Source: Paguma larvata
Taxonomy: Eukaryota > Chordata > Mammalia > Carnivora > Viverridae
Reading direction: 5' to 3'
Length of the DNA: 64,000 nt
Assembly (NCBI GenBank): GCA_030068075.1
Contig: CM057826.1
Span: forward strand, 50,549,116-50,613,115
Below the pieces are notes generated by a model, which did no database searches, was not told the DNA's origin, and was given only the letters and a program-made list of their open reading frames with translations. Both the position numbers and the translations under genes were made by a program. Positions 33,871 to 44,881 of this stretch are shown one piece after another; the first letter of the stretch is position 1, and each line of letters opens with the position of its first letter.

Positions 33871-34157
33871 AATAGAATATTCACTTACAATAAATAGCTT
33901 AACATACACGGCTATCACAATAAAATTATCACTAATTCTAAGCAATATTATAAAAAATGATATTATATATCACTATCCTCTTTAGAGCCTCTTCACTCTT
34001 ATTTTTCTGCATCATCTACTTATGTCCTTATTTCTATGCCTCATTTTCTTCCCACCAGAATTTTGGATCTCATGGATTAGTTAAATAAAAAAAATAGCAA
34101 TCCCGATAGTAATAGTTGACAGCTCTTTAATTTAAGTAAAGAGAATGCAAATAAACT

Positions 34158-34350
34158 AAGTCATCTGGGTGGCTCAGTCGGTTGAGCGTCTGACTTCAGC
34201 TTAAGAAATGATCTTGTTATTCATGAGTTCTAGTCCCATATCGGGTTCACTGCTGTCATTGTTGTGCCCACTTTGGATCTTCTGTCCCCCTCTCTCTGCC
34301 CCTCCTCTGCTTGCATTCTCTCAACAATAAACCCATATATAAAAAAAATA
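34158..34350 (+). mobile_element. CAN SINE (SINEC), plus strand
   Basis: The head CATCTGGGTGGCTCAGTCGG, TTGAGCGTCTGACTTCAGC, a diverged central box, the CT-rich run and the tail CAACAATAAACCCATATATA. Confidence 0.9.
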
Positions 34351-34429
34351 ATAGTAAAGACAACTGATCTAGAGTTTGTTCTCAGTAGACCAAAAAAAAG
34401 AAACAATCCACTTACTCAATAAACATACA

Positions 34430-34680
34430 GCAAAATGTGTTGTGTCAGAAACTGTGATAAATGCCCCAGGGATGGAACATTTTGTAATATATGCTTAATG
34501 GAGGAGAAACAACAGGTCAGTAAACAGGTAATCAACTACAATACAGACTGGTGGTAAGTGTTATGACAGGGTCAGCACAGGGTGCTAAGAAAACATGCGG
34601 TGAGGGCTGCCATGTTGATCTAAAAAGAGCTAAAGAAGGCTTCCCAGAGAAAGTAAGAGTTAAGTTAAAAGCTAAGTAAT
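34430..34680 (-). mobile_element. L2 remnant, minus strand
   Basis: CAGAAACTGTGATAAATGCC, CAGTAAACAGGTAATCAACT, GGTAAGTGTTATGACAGGGT and AAGGCTTCCCAGAGAAAGTA follow the reverse-complement order of an L2 3' region. Confidence 0.55.
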
Positions 34681-34791
34681 TGACAATGATAATAACTATG
34701 ATTATGAGGATATTAAAGAGCAGTGAGGAAAGAGATACAGAGAGGAGAAGGTTGTTCAGATATCAACAACAAGTCATGAGGTCATTTTGAA

Positions 34792-35026
34792 TTGAAATTT
34801 TTTTTTAATTTTATAATAGTTTATTTTCAAATTGGTTTACATATAACACCCAGTGTTCATCCCAACATGTGCCCTTTTTAATGCCCATCACCCCCTCACC
34901 CCCTCCCTCATCCCCCTTACCCTCAGTTTTTTTCTTAGTCTTTGAGAGTCTCTTATGTTTTATCTCCCTCCCTCTCTGTGTCTTTTTTTCCTTTCCCCTC
35001 TTCCCCTCCCCCTGGTTTGAAATTTT
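34792..35026 (-). mobile_element. 5'-truncated L1 3' end, minus strand, with duplication
   Basis: TAGTTTATTTTCAAATTGGT, AACACCCAGTGTTCATCCCA, TCTTTGAGAGTCTCTTATGT and CTTCCCCTCCCCCTGG match the antisense 3' UTR of the full-length L1 at 18.3 kb. Flanking ttgaaatttt at 34792-34801 and 35017-35026 is a 10-bp exact target duplication. The insertion is only about 215 bp long. Confidence 0.9.
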
Positions 35027-35219
35027 AAAGTAACTAACAGTAGTTTAGCATAAAGCACAAGAATACAAGGATAAGACGGAAGATGTGATAGTAGAGATAT
35101 TATTAGATTATTGAAGATTTTGATTTAGTCCACTTGGTGCTTTACAGCCATCTGTTTAAATTAATTTCATTCTTACATTTATTATACTTAACAAGCACCT
35201 GTAAAGCAGTTATATTTAC

Positions 35220-35463
35220 CAGATTTTGTTCTATGTATTTTTTTTACGTTTAATTATTTTTGAGACAGAGAGAGACAGAGCATGAATGGGGGAGGGGCAG
35301 AGAGAAGGGGATACATATTCGGAAGCAGGCTCCAGGCTCTGAGCTGTCAGCACAGAGCCCGACGTGGGGCTCGAACTCAGGGACCGCCAGATCATGACCT
35401 GAGCCGAAGTCGGACGTTCAACCAACTGAGCCACCTAGGCGCCCCCAGACTTTGTTCTAAGTA
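35220..35463 (-). mobile_element. CAN SINE (SINEC), minus strand, with 18-bp duplication
   Basis: The body is at 35238-35445: a T-rich tail, a GA block, GAGCTGTCAGCACAGAGCCC, GACGTGGGGCTCGAACTCAG, CAGATCATGACCTGAGCCGA and the head GAGCCACCTAGGCGCCCC. Duplication cagattttgttctatgta versus cagactttgttctaagta differs at two bases. CpG-rich, so young. Confidence 0.96.
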
Positions 35464-35529
35464 AGAGAAAGGGAGATTAATTCGATCCTTAAAATATCTT
35501 TGTATGTATATTATTTTTTCCATAATATT

Positions 35530-35655
35530 TGTGGGGAAACCAAAACATAGAGATGGTACCTAACTTGCTCAAGTGATATAGCTGGTAAGTAGTGGAACTT
35601 GGCTTCAAATCCAGTCTAGCTCCTGAATCTATACTCTCAATACTACATTATTCAT
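35530..35655 (-). mobile_element. MIR remnant, minus strand
   Basis: GGGAAACCAAAACATAGAGA, CTAACTTGCTCAAGTGATAT, AGCTGGTAAGTAGTGGAACT and TGGCTTCAAATCCAGTCTAG match the reverse complement of the MIR 5' half. Confidence 0.8.
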
Positions 35656-37398
35656 TAGAAATGCATAGACTCTTGATTTTGAAATTGAAGAACTCATTTA
35701 AAAGATGGGTCCAAGATTGCTAGGACCAGAATTTCTGTCTATTCTACTTCAACTTCATGTTCTACAACTATAAGAGCATAGCTCCAAACATTCTGAAGCC
35801 AGCGTTCATCTCTCAAGTCTACTATATTAATGGCTGCTTATTAAGCATATTACTCTATAAAGCTTTTCTTGCTTTCCTATACATCAGTTTCTTTATCTGT
35901 AAAAATTCAATTATAAAATATATGCCATATAAGCTTGTAGGTAGGGATTAAAGAACTACTATTTCTAAAATACTTTAGAAGTGAGCATAACTGATAATGT
36001 TCAATAAGAATCATTTATTACTATGTTTTACATAGCCTCCTGGTAAGTAACAGTGGGCTCTGAAAACATTTGTCATGATCAAATAGAATTTTACAGATGT
36101 ATGCTCAAAGAAAATATTGTGTTTGTTTTATAAAAACACACCTAACCTGATTAAATGAGCAAATTGATCATATAACTTTTGAGGGCACAACTGGACCATT
36201 AATAGTTTTAATATTAAATTCATCATTCATTTTAAATGTTTTGTTTTTCTTATTATTGAAACTTTAGATTTAGGACTTTCAGGTATTAATTTTAGCTAAT
36301 GGGAAAGTTAAAGAGATTCTTTGGCTCTGTCACTGAGCCGTTTCAGGAATCAGCTTTCTCTTCAAGACAAAGCCAGTAAGACCAATTAGGATGGTATGAT
36401 CTGTCAGTTGAACGTACCATTTGTTGATTTCAACAATAAGATGGCTACGACTGACTTTTTACATATTCCTGTTAAGGCTCCTTAAAAAATTAAACACAAC
36501 AGAAAAATTGGCTGAAATTTAGTAAGAAATAATAAGATGAATTACTTAAAATGAAAATGAAAATTTCAAGAATAATTTATTCTCTAAGCCAAACTGTAAC
36601 TTCATAAACTTGTCTTTCACCCATTTTGTGATTCATTAAAAAATTCTTGAGTGTCCACTGTCTTCAGGCATTTGCAAAAATCTTCTGAGTAAGGTGTATC
36701 ATATTGTGTCATGGTATGTATCACATTGTGTGTCAGGTGCATGTTAGACACCAATACACAAGAAACGATCTCTGCCCTGAAGGAACAGTTTGTTTCTGTT
36801 ATCTTATAATTCTAAAATTCAAATGACCACCAAACCTAATATTCAGTATTGATATTTATTCAATAAACAATAGTCAGAACATTTGTTGGTTGGTACCCAG
36901 TTAGTTTCTAATTAATATTTGTCTTCTCATAAGAGGAAAAGAGATCATAGTAAGATACATCCATTGACATTTTGTTCTTAGAGAAGACTTCTCTTTCGAA
37001 CTAACAAGTAGATATTTAAAAATTCACTATCAGCACTTTGGCCTTTCTTAAATCCAGAATAAAGAATTATTACCCATTATTGATACAATCCTTGGTTAAA
37101 GAGGAAATTGATTGCCTTCACTTTTGTATGGGTGTTTTGTACTTAAGAAGAAAATCTTGCTCTCAATTAGAACCAATCAGATAAGACCTTTTCAAGGTGA
37201 AGTGTAGCTACATGTGAGCATTAGCATTCCCCAATGTTCAACAGAATTTCCCAGATAAAGTCCCTGTTCCTAAATGATGATTGTCCTTTTTATTTTGCAC
37301 TGATACTTTTTTTTCCTGTACATAAGAAAGAAAATAGTTATTAACATATTAGAGTAAAATGCTGATTTTTTCTTCAGGTACAATATAAAAGATTGTCA
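35656..37398. other. Unassigned AT-rich sequence
   Basis: A near-duplicated phrase, GTATCATATTGTGTCA / GTATCACATTGTGTGTCA, occurs at 36697-36736, followed by an L2-like patch (AGACACCAATACACAAGAAA). No gene seen. Confidence 0.4.
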
Positions 37399-37606
37399 CC
37401 TTTTTATCTGTTTATTTATTTATTTATTTACTTATTTGGAGGGAGACGGAGAGGGAGGGAGGGGCAAAGATAGAATACCAAGCAGGCTTCGTGTTACCAA
37501 TGCAGAGCCGGATCCCTGAGGGGCTCAATCTCACAAACCACAAGATCCGACCTGAGCGGAAATCAAGAGTTGGACACTTAACTGACTGAGCCACCAAGTT
37601 TGCCCC
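37399..37606 (-). mobile_element. CAN SINE (SINEC), minus strand
   Basis: A TTTATTTATTTATTTATTTA tail, a GA-rich block, CACAAACCACAAGATCCGAC and the head ACTGACTGAGCCACCAAGTT. Diverged in the middle. Confidence 0.88.
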
Positions 37607-38789
37607 ATCTTATTTTATGTCTTTTTGCTCTCATCTGACAGGAACTGCCATTTAAGAATATTTCATAGTATTGTAGTTAACCCTTCTTTTTATTTCCACA
37701 AAATAATTTGCTTAGAAAGTATACCAAGATGACTTTCTCTTTCAAAAGGAGAAACGAAAAAAAAAAAAAACAAAAACATCTGAATGAATTAGGGGGATAA
37801 ATAATCATTATCTATAAAGATAGGATTCTAGATATGCCATTTCACTAATTGTAAATAGCATCCTGATGCTAATCTAGAAGAGAAATAGTTCATCAACTTA
37901 AATTAAGACTGGGTTTATGCCTCTACAGAGTTAATAAGTGGAAACATGCCTGCTGCATTTGACCTCCAGTAAGACAGGAGATCCTGAAACTTTATTATGA
38001 TCCCCACATCAAATTTAACAGGGCAGTCTTTTAGGTTTAAATCAAAAGTATAAACTCCCTGAATACAGATAACACACATTTTTTTTTTAACTTTGAAAGG
38101 AATATTTTATGTATGACTTGCTATGGGATGACTTAGATGAGAAAATTATCTTAAGATGACTTTCAATCCGTTTCTATTAAAAGCAATTGTGTTTCTATAT
38201 CCAGAGAAATAACTGTATAGTTTTCCTCATCACTAGAACTGGAACTGTTTTCTCTAATATTACAAAAAAAAAATGTTGGTCTTACTCTGAACTGCAAGTA
38301 GGAAGACTGGTGAATTTTTACTAGTACTCACTTTGACCTTCATCCAGTTACCTCCATTAGGAGGAGCTCCAGCAATATTTGACCCAGCCGGGTTTAACTT
38401 GGCAAGCCTCAGAAGCTAGTTATTTTAACAGCACTACAAAACATAATGAACTTTAAAAACGAGAACACATGCATTTTCTGTGCTTTCACTCTCCATGTAA
38501 CAGCAAAGTGTTGGTTTTTATTTTTTTTCCTAATATATGCATCTTAGAGTCTACACACTGACTTTAGTTTTGTTGATTCATGTAAAAGGCCACTCAAGAA
38601 CATTGGCTCAACAACTGAATCCATTTTTCTGAAGCATTTACAGATGGTGCTAGAATAATCACAGACAAAAGAAATCGTAGAAACCTGAGAAGCCAATTAA
38701 GCAGAGAACAACTTACTCAAATTCTTACTCAAATATAATTTAATAATTGAATCTGATATTCATATTATACAATCATAACTACTATATTT
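37607..38789. other. Unassigned AT-rich sequence
   Basis: No gene or recognised repeat; several poly-A/T runs. Confidence 0.45.
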
Positions 38790-38945
38790 TGAACCCTTGC
38801 CATGTACTGGAACTGTTGTAAGAATTTGCTCTAACTTATCTAATTTATTTCTAAATAACTTGTGATGTAACTAAGACAGAAAGTTTGGTAACTTGCCCAG
38901 GTACACAGCTAGTAAAGGGAGAAACCTGGCTTTCAACAAATGGCA
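38790..38945 (-). mobile_element. MIR remnant, minus strand
   Basis: TTGTAAGAATTTGCTCTAAC, TAACTTGCCCAGGTACACAG and CTAGTAAAGGGAGAAACCTG match the reverse-complement MIR. Confidence 0.75.
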
Positions 38946-40439
38946 TTATTTATTATTCAAATATTCAAAAATATTTACAATTTTTTTTTGCTCAGACTTC
39001 TACTATGTCATTTCCCCCCATTCTAATAATCAAATAAAGAAACACAAAATTAAATTGGAAAACTTAGCTTGTTACTATGCTTTCATTTTTGACACTAAGA
39101 GATAATCTGATTTATTTTTTCCCCAGTGAAATATTCTCAATCCTTTAACATCCCAAGTGGCCAGGAGCAAATTTTTAGGTTCCCTAAGCTAAGTTTCAAA
39201 ATTCCTAAAAGTGGGTTTTCAGGCCCATAGGATAATGGCAGCTAATTAAATCAAATCTATTTTTCAGGTACAGACAGATCCATGAGAAGAGATTCCAAAT
39301 AAAAACAAAACAAAACAAAAAAAAACATAAATCCATTCTTACTGTATAATTAAATCATACAGGGTACTACTCCTCTCAATTTCCATATAAGTTGGAGGAC
39401 AAATTCCCAAGCTTGGCACAGCTTGCCATAAAGCCCACACTGAGGGCCCCCACCTCCCACCCCGTGATGGTGGAAGACAGGTGAAAGCTCTCTCTAAAAG
39501 AGAAAGAAATACGTGAGTGAGGAAATAACAGAATCAAGATCATACAAGATCAGGACACAGTCTACAGAGTAATCAATAGAAATGTCCTCAAAATTGGTCA
39601 GAACCATAAATGATAGTATTGAAATGACAGTTTCTGACATATCTTAGATGCTTGGGAATAAAGGGAACGAGCAAAACAGGTAGTGGGAAATGAAGTTCCT
39701 ACAGAAGAAGGTAAAGTACAAGCCTCAGCAAAGCGTTCAGCTCTTATGTATATGAATTTAAGTTACAGGCCCCTGAAACATGAAACTCACACAGTTCTAC
39801 TAATCCCACAACGGGCATGCCTGCCATTAGAATCTTTAAAATGAAGCAAATCTAAGAAACAAATGCCTCCTCTTCTCTTAGATGGTAGAAATGTTTTTCT
39901 ATTTGCCTTTGGTCTGTGCCAGACATTTGCTCTAATTAAACTATACAATGCTAAGTGTCTTAATTAACTTATAGGTCAGTCTTAAGTCTTTATTTGGCTT
40001 TTTACCTTATGCTCTACATTGAGTACCACAAATATGTCCTTTACTTCATTGGTGTTCTCTCAGTTTATGAGCAAACACATGAAGGCACTCAAAAAATATA
40101 CATTGTGCTAAAAATTTAGAAACAAAAAGCTCCTATAGAACAAAACTGAATCACAAAATCAACATACCAAATATTTTCTACCAAAATAAATATTGCCTAT
40201 TAAAGATATTGAACTTCACTACACAGCAGATCAGGGCACTTCTGGAATAAGAAACCTAGTGAATAACCCTAAGTTTGGCTTCCTATCTACATGTACTTGT
40301 TTGTTTTTCTTACCCAAGAAACTCCAGACCAACCAGTTGTCACTTCTCTTTTATAACACTCCAGTAAGTACCCATTGATGGACAGGTTGTTGATGGGTTT
40401 TTTTCCCCTATGGAAAAGCACACATGCTTTTTTAGCCTG
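38946..40439. other. Unassigned AT-rich sequence
   Basis: About 1.5 kb with a C-rich patch near 39445-39465 and an AAAAC simple run at 39301-39326. No gene seen. Confidence 0.45.
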
Positions 40440-40755
40440 AAACACTTTCTTATTTCTCCATATGGAAAACTTTACTTACTTTCAATATCAGTCCAGTTAT
40501 CACTTCCTCTCCTCTCCTATTGTCAACCTTTGTCAAATGAACTTCCATGGGTGTCTGCGGTACCCTGTATTTCCCCATATAGTTCTTATCACATTGCATT
40601 GTAATACCCTTTTTATTTCTTTGTTTTTCCCCACTAGACTGTAAGCCCCTTGATGGTCAAGGCCAGTCTTTCTATTTACAGTTTTGATCCTGATGTTTTA
40701 TAGGAACATCAAATTTTGTTTGGAGTAACTAATGACATCCTGAATGAGTAAATGG
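40440..40755 (+). mobile_element. L2 3' end, plus strand
   Basis: CCCACTAGACTGTAAGCCCC, TTGATGGTCAAGGCCAGTCT, GAGTAACTAATGACATCCTG and GAATGAGTAAATGG match the conserved L2 3' end. The upstream ORFs at 40410-40644 are by-products. Confidence 0.75.
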
Positions 40756-41479
40756 CTATACATTTAAAGATTGAGTGATTATTGAACATCAGGTACTGGG
40801 AAGCCCAAATTTCAAATGTCCAGGGGATGTTTGGTTAAAAGTGTATAATAAATTGAAGATGGAAGAGTTACAGAACTGGAAAAAGAGTGTATTAAAAGAT
40901 TTGCTCCGTATCACTGAAAATTTACTTGAAGCTAAAAAACACTGTAGATAAGTTAATATTAATTAAACTACTTTCTGGTACACTAGATTTTAATTACATT
41001 TTTTTCTTGGCTGATATTTTATCCTCTTCTCTTATCTTTCTCTCACCCCAATTTTTTGCTACCTAGTAACCATAACAGAGTCCTCAATAACTTACAGTGT
41101 GTCTTGTGATGTTAACTTTGAATTTAATAAGGTTGTGTTACTGAACATCTTTAATTAAATATTACTCACTTTAGTGGTTGAATGGACATGTATAGAATAT
41201 CAAACATCTTGGAGGAAAATATAGGCCTTTTGAATGAATTAAAATGAAGTGCACATGAGAAAATAACTGAATTCAAACCCCAACACCTCCGCTCCTCCAT
41301 GCAGATATACCATCACAACCCACATTTTTGGAAAAGCAATCCTTTGTTTTTGTTAGAAAACCTTATAGGATGTCTTCATTATGGGGATTACATGAGTCAT
41401 AGTAGCATGCCCTGTACCCCAAATATTGTCAATTTGCACCATAAATATTCCAGCATTATTTATCTACTACCTGTACCTT
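40756..41479. other. Unassigned AT-rich sequence
   Basis: No gene or recognised repeat. Confidence 0.45.
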
Positions 41480-42005
41480 AATTCTCTTGTTAATTTTATT
41501 TTTAAATAAGTGCACAGAAAATTGAAAAATAATAAAGTAAGGTCCTGTATGCCTATCACTCATTTTCTGTAATAGGTAGTACAATCAAGACACAGAAATA
41601 TTTCAGCCCCACAAAGATATCCCTGCTACTAAGCTTCCACAGGTAAACCCACCTCTACCACTCCATATTCCCAAACTATGGTTATGGCTAATCTGTTTTC
41701 TTCTACATAACTTTGGAATTTGGGGAATATTATGTAAATGAAATTATAGGGTATTTGACCTCTCAAGGTTGTCTTTTTTCTCACACAGCACAAGTGAAAT
41801 AATTTGTTCTTTTTTCTTGCTGAGTTATATTCCAAGTAATGGATGTACCACAGTTTGTTTAAATATTCACCAATGGAAGGCATTTGCATTACTTTCAGGT
41901 TTTTATTTCTGTATAAAACTCCTAAGACCAATTGCACTATTTTTGAATAGACATAAGTTTTCATTTTCCTGGGATAAATGCCTAGGAATGTTATTGCGTT
42001 GGAGG
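41480..42005 (-). mobile_element. Old L1 3' region, minus strand
   Basis: GAGTTATATTCCAAGTAATG, GATGTACCACAGTTTGTTTA and TATTCACCAATGGAAGGCAT, then TTTTCATTTTCCTGGGATAA, are the antisense of old L1 3' sequence. On the minus strand a peptide with LWYIHYLEYNSA, like the L1 ORF2 C-terminus, is readable. A 182-codon minus ORF (41629-42177, opening at GTG, first ATG five codons in) runs through it. I regard it as a relic, not a gene. Confidence 0.65.
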
Positions 42006-42784
42006 AGATGATCCAGAGGATGTGATTTTCATTTGACCTCAGTGCTAGACCCAAGCAACTAGAGGCTCCTGGTCTCCTCTGTGTCCTAGGAGGGAATTCC
42101 CCCCCCACCCACCAATCCCACAGCTGAAGCCTTTTCAAGGATGCAGCTTTGAAAGAGTAAGGCATTGTTGAGATCACCTGGAATGAATATGTAATTAAAC
42201 CTCATTATGGCCTCTATATATACTTGAAGATTCTGGCAGGCAAGTGTGGAGTTCTAATCGTCTGTGGCCTCCCTGAGGTAAACGTCATATGTAAGTTCCC
42301 TCGCTTCTTAAATCTGGCACCTACCAACTTAAAGTGGTCTACCTTTCTCTGGTCTCTCCCTGCCCTCTGTTCTGAAGTTAATTTTAGATTTCATCTAGGA
42401 AATTCCCAATATTTGCAACTAGGAGACCATGGAAATGAGACCATGGAAAAAAGCCAAACTTGAGAGAAACCTCAAGTTGGCCACTGACCTCTGAGCTCTG
42501 GGAAGTAGAGGTTAGGGGAATGGCTGTTAGGTGGTTATATACCTGTCGCCTGGTGAGTACAGGGATACCTCCAAATGCTAGCTAGTTAATGTATTTGTTT
42601 GAGGAACTGCTCATAGAGCTGCGATAGGGAAAAACAATAAAGGCTATTTTTTTAAAAGATAGTATCTAAATTTAGATCCGAAAGATGAAAAAGACATAGT
42701 CATTTGTAGCTTTGAACATGACTGTGAGTTGCAGGAGTAGATGAGCTTGAATGTAATCATGTTTTAGGCAGAAATAATAACAGG
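42006..42784. other. Unassigned sequence
   Basis: Moderate GC patch at 42040-42130 with a C-run (42100-42114). No domain or repeat recognised. The 79-codon plus ORF at 42224-42463 is unremarkable. Confidence 0.4.
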
Positions 42785-42955
42785 GAGCTGGGGTGGCTCA
42801 GTCAGTTAAGCTTTTGTCTCCTGATTTCAGCTCAGCTCATCATCTCTTGGTTAGTGGGATTGAGTCCCACTTCAGCCATTGCACCGACAGAATGGAGCCT
42901 GATTGGCTGCCCCTCCCCTACTCACTCTCTCAATGCATAAATAATGCTGTTTTTT
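42785..42955 (+). mobile_element. CAN SINE, diverged, plus strand
   Basis: GAGCTGGGGTGGCTCAGTCA, GTTAAGC, CTCAGCTCATCATCTCTTGG and CCCCTCCCCTACTCACTCTC are present. It is followed by a T/G-rich run (42950-43008) of the TTTG type. Confidence 0.85.
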
Positions 42956-43029
42956 GTTTTATTTTTTGTTTGTTTGTTTTGTTTTTTGTTTTTTTTTTGT
43001 TTTTTTTCGAATTTAAGTTGGAGGATGGG

Positions 43030-43260
43030 GGCAAGGTGGGACTTTTGGAACTTTTGAGGAAAAGAGAGGAGGCCAGTACTCCAGGACAATATTGTGTGAG
43101 TGTTAATGTGGTATGGGATGGTGCTGGAAAAGAAAGGAAGTCAGATCTTACACAGGGAGCAGTGGAAAGCCATTGACAATTTTGAAGTTAGGGTGATATG
43201 ATATAGTTTGGAGTTTAAAAGACCACTTCTTGCTTCTCTATGGATAATAGACTGAAACAA
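43030..43260 (-). mobile_element. L2 remnant, minus strand
   Basis: CAGTGGAAAGCCATTGACAA, TTTTGAAGTTAGGGTGATAT and AAAAGACCACTTCTTGCTTC follow the reverse complement of L2. Confidence 0.55.
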
Positions 43261-43494
43261 GATTGAAATAAAATATCAGTGATACTGCAAAAGGTTCTCA
43301 AGGTGAGAAAGGATGTTTTGGTCATCAAGGATTACAGATTTAGAGACTCAGATGGTAAATATCTAGAAAACTTGGAGATACTTTGGGTAGATGGATATGA
43401 TAGGAGGAAGAATCAGTATTACAATATATACTTTTTCATGTTTTGATTATATTAAAGGTTATAGTATCTATAAATATACATTTATATAACTTAC

Positions 43495-43695
43495 AGTTGA
43501 GTAGATGGCACGTAGTGTGGACAAGAGCATCAGTTCTGGACTCAGTCCATCTGGTTAAAATCCTCTCTATAGTACTTATTGCTTACTGGAAATTAGAAGA
43601 TGTGTTTCATTTCCTCCTTGGGAAGATTGGAGCGCCAAAACCACAATACTATCATGTGGGTTGTTGGGAGGCTTAACCGAAAATACAATTGCAGT
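43495..43695 (+). mobile_element. MIR remnant, plus strand
   Basis: GTGGACAAGAGCATCAGTTC, TGGACTCAGTCCATCTGGTT, TTTCATTTCCTCCTTGG and GTTGTTGGGAGGCTTAACCG follow MIR order. Confidence 0.65.
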
Positions 43696-43825
43696 GTAAC
43701 AGAGACTGGTGTTTGTATCCAGTGAAGTGCAGTAGAATAGAGCGGAAGCATTTATTGAACACATAGGAAATAACCATCAATTGTACCTGCGGAAAGTTAG
43801 GGGTGGGTTTGTAAAAAAAAAAAAA

Positions 43826-43867
43826 AATACTTTTACTGAGGCTTGGAATACTTTTACTGAGGCTTAG
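43826..43867. repeat. 21-bp tandem duplication next to an A-run
   Basis: AATACTTTTACTGAGGCTTGG (43826-43846) and AATACTTTTACTGAGGCTTAG (43847-43867) differ at one base. A 15-A run precedes them. Confidence 0.93.
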
Positions 43868-44418
43868 AATATCAAAAAACCTTAACCAGGTGAACAAACA
43901 AGGTAAGGGAGAAGTGAAATCTATAGATTTAATTGGAGGGAAGAAAACTACCAAAAACATGTTGAATCCAGCTACTGGATTATTAAATCATTTAGATGAA
44001 GTATTTTGTGAAGATTTTATGTTGATAGTGATGCTGTGCTCTTGTTATAAATCGTAGTCTGGGAGGCCACCCATGTGTAAAGCCTGACCTGCACAGCATA
44101 GGTCTAACCCATGAAGTGGGAAAGTGTCTGGCAAAGATCCCTGCAAGGCAAACCTCCTTTGGCTGGTATTGAATACCCCTGGCCCGTTTCTTCCAGGATG
44201 TTCGTAATCAAGTAGCCACTCTTCATTCAGGCTCTTCCAATTTATACTATCCCCTAGGTCTTTGGAATGCTCATTTAATCCCAGCGGTTTTTAAATTATT
44301 TTTATTTTTTAAGTGAGGTTGCTGGAGTTCAATTCCAGGGCTTAGTAATAATCTGGAACATAAACAAACAACTATTAATGCCCTTTGTGCTATCTTCACA
44401 TAACTGTGGATTATTTAG
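43868..44418. other. Unassigned sequence
   Basis: No gene or recognised repeat. Bases 44060-44230 have higher GC than neighbouring sequence but no ORF or motif that I can name. Confidence 0.4.
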
Positions 44419-44665
44419 AAGTGTGGTGTTTGGGGATGCCTGGGTGGCTCAGTTGGTTGAGTGGTCGACTTCAGCTCAGGTCATGATCTCACCTCTGTGA
44501 GTTCTAGCCTCACGTCGGGCTCTGTGCTGATGGCTCATTAGAGCCTGGAGCCTGCTTCAGATTCTGTATCTCCCTCTCGCTCTGCCCCTCCCCTGCTCAC
44601 GATCTGTCTCTGTCTCTCAAAAATAAATAAACATTAAAAAAAATTAAAAAAAAGTGTGGTGTTTG
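44419..44665 (+). mobile_element. CAN SINE (SINEC), plus strand, with exact 14-bp duplication
   Basis: The body is at 44433-44651: the head GGATGCCTGGGTGGCTCAGT, CAGGTCATGATCTCACC, AGAGCCTGGAGCCTGCTTCA, a CT-rich block and the tail CAAAAATAAATAAACATTAA. Duplication aagtgtggtgtttg at 44419-44432 and 44652-44665 is exact. One of the youngest SINECs in the window. Confidence 0.97.
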
Positions 44666-44881
44666 ATTTCGAGATATTTGGAGACCTTGACATATAACTA
44701 GTTATTAATAATTTCTAACTTAATACCATTTTGACAAGAAAATATGGTGTACTTCATTTTACCCTTGAAATACATTGAGACTTGTTTTATTGCCTACTGT
44801 ATGATCTGTGTTAATGAATATTGACTATGTATTTGTAAGACGTGTATCTTACAGTTCAGTGTGTTCTAAAATGTCAGTTAC

